NCBI GenBank assembly: GCA_009469665.1
Contig: SSTB01000006.1
Coordinates: 1-5,684, forward strand
Reading direction: 5' to 3'
Length of the DNA stretch: 5,684 nucleotides
Source: Azonexaceae bacterium
GTDB lineage: Bacteria; Pseudomonadota; Gammaproteobacteria; Burkholderiales; Rhodocyclaceae
Made by a program: the position numbers and the translations under genes. The notes under the pieces were generated by a model. That model was not told where the DNA came from, ran no database searches, and was given only the letters and a program-made list of their open reading frames with translations. Positions 4,697-5,684 of the stretch are shown one piece after another; the stretch's first letter is position 1, and the number at the start of each line of letters is the position of its first letter.

Positions 4697-5684
4697 ATGC
4701 AGCCCCGTAACCCCCGCACCGGGCAGGCCGGTGCTCCACCCTCGCTCGACGACTGCCTTGCGGCGGACGCCCGGCGCCTGCGCGCCCTGGCCCGCGAGAT
4801 GGGCCGGTCCGGCACGCGGCGGGAGAAGACCCAGGCGGATTTTGCCCAATTGCTGGAGAAATCGAAGGCCGCCGTGGCTGCTCGCCGGGCACGCCTGCCC
4901 AAACCGCAATTCCAGGCCGATTTGCCGGTCAATGAGCGGCGGGACGAGATCGCTGCACTGATCGCCAAACATCAGGTGGTCATCGTCTGCGGCGAGACCG
5001 GTTCCGGCAAGACCACCCAACTGCCCAAGATTTGCCTGGAGCTGGGCCGCGGTGCCCGGGGCCTCGTCGGCCACACCCAGCCGCGCCGCCTGGCGGCCCG
5101 CTCGGTGGCGACGCGCCTGGCCCAGGAACTGCAGACCCAGGTCGGCGCCGGGGTGGGGGTGAAGATCCGCTTCCACGACCGCACGGCGCCGGATTCCTGG
5201 GTCAAGCTGATGACCGATGGCATCCTCCTGGCGGAGAGCCAGGGGGATCCCTACCTGTCGGCCTACGACACGATCATCATCGACGAGGCCCACGAACGCA
5301 GCCTCAACATCGACTTCCTGCTGGGTTACCTGAAGCAGCTCTTGCCCCGGCGGCCGGACCTGAAGCTCATCATCACCTCGGCCACCATCGACGCCGAGCG
5401 CTTCTCGCAGCATTTCTCGAACGCCCCGGTGATCGAGGTTTCCGGCCGCCTCTACCCGGTGGAGGTGCGCTACCGGCCGGTGGAGGACCTGGAGAAGCAG
5501 GACGACGAGCGCGACCTCTACGATGCCATCGTGGACGCCGTCAATGAACTGGCCCGCCTCGGCCCCGGCGATACCCTGGTTTTCCTGCCCGGCGAGCGGG
5601 AAATCCGCGAGGCCGCCGAGGCGCTCCGGAAGCGCCATCCGGCCCACGCCGAGATTTTGCCCCTCTTCTCCCGCCTCTCGGCCC
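4697..5684 (+). CDS. hrpA: ATP-dependent RNA helicase HrpA (DEAH box), N-terminal part cut by window edge
   Basis: The first 329 codons of a protein that in E. coli has about 1300 residues, a DEAH-box RNA helicase implicated in mRNA processing and, in more recent work, in rescue of stalled ribosomes. After a charged N-terminal region (about 1-80) come motif [14 protein letters not shown] (Walker A at 99-106), [14 protein letters not shown] (motif Ia), [11 protein letters not shown] (motif Ib), [20 protein letters not shown] (DEAH at 196-199, motif II) and [11 protein letters not shown] (SAT at 228-230, motif III). The start of the second RecA domain follows ([15 protein letters not shown]). 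The sequence follows E. coli HrpA closely throughout, which separates it from HrpB. The start is uncertain. The frame is open back to an ATG at 4571, but that lies upstream of the predicted promoter at 4584-4612, so the ATG at 4697 is preferred despite lacking a clear ribosome binding site. Confidence 0.95.
   Translation, partial: MQPRNPRTGQAGAPPSLDDCLAADARRLRALAREMGRSGTRREKTQADFAQLLEKSKAAVAARRARLPKPQFQADLPVNERRDEIAALIAKHQVVIVCGETGSGKTTQLPKICLELGRGARGLVGHTQPRRLAARSVATRLAQELQTQVGAGVGVKIRFHDRTAPDSWVKLMTDGILLAESQGDPYLSAYDTIIIDEAHERSLNIDFLLGYLKQLLPRRPDLKLIITSATIDAERFSQHFSNAPVIEVSGRLYPVEVRYRPVEDLEKQDDERDLYDAIVDAVNELARLGPGDTLVFLPGEREIREAAEALRKRHPAHAEILPLFSRLSA

Noticed and set aside
4109..5647. Minus-strand open frame of 512 codons
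   Set aside because: It is antisense to hrpA, crosses the small membrane protein gene in another frame and runs through the palindromic element; it shows no recognisable domain.
1..5684. CRISPR arrays, tRNA or rRNA genes, phage genes, full insertion sequences
   Set aside because: No regularly spaced direct repeats, cloverleaf with CCA-end pattern, rRNA signature or transposase/integrase motif was seen on either strand.

Overview
The window looks like a chromosomal segment of a GC-rich betaproteobacterium, most likely of the Rhodocyclaceae/Azonexaceae type. The evidence is high GC, a glutaminyl-tRNA synthetase with the extra N-terminal insertion I associate with betaproteobacteria, a proteobacterial HrpA, and small palindromic repeats of the kind scattered through such genomes. 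The lineage is an inference from protein character; there is no rRNA gene here to settle it.

Layout, left to right. (1) 1-729, minus: the N-terminal 243 residues of a periplasmic Do/HtrA serine protease. The window edge falls exactly on the catalytic serine codon. It has its own sigma70-like promoter (826-854) and a leader that can fold into two strong hairpins, one capped by a cUUCGg tetraloop. (2) 919-1835, minus: a decayed module behind glnS. It consists of an AbiEii/DUF6036-like nucleotidyltransferase gene, broken by a one-base frameshift in a homopolymer and by a 234-bp transposase-less inverted-repeat element, and then a small conserved-looking reading frame with no usual start codon. 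(3) 1844-3610, minus: intact glnS. (4) 3682-4089, plus: crcB (fluoride channel), divergent from glnS. (5) 4090-4248: a second, different inverted-repeat element (159 bp) that fills nearly the whole gap between two convergent genes and is flanked by a TGA repeat that includes the crcB stop codon. (6) 4255-4572, minus: a 105-residue membrane protein of unknown function. (7) 4697 to the right edge, plus: the N-terminal part of the DEAH-box RNA helicase HrpA, with a good sigma70-like promoter at 4584-4612.

glnS, the nucleotidyltransferase and the small frame are tightly spaced on one strand and look like a former transcription unit: a housekeeping tRNA synthetase with a two-gene, possibly toxin-antitoxin-like, accessory module behind it that is now degenerating. 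The other genes are independent housekeeping or stress functions (envelope protein quality control, fluoride export, RNA processing). No phage, CRISPR, tRNA, rRNA or full insertion sequence was found. The most distinctive content is the two unrelated miniature inverted-repeat elements, one disrupting a gene and one forming a convergent intergenic region.
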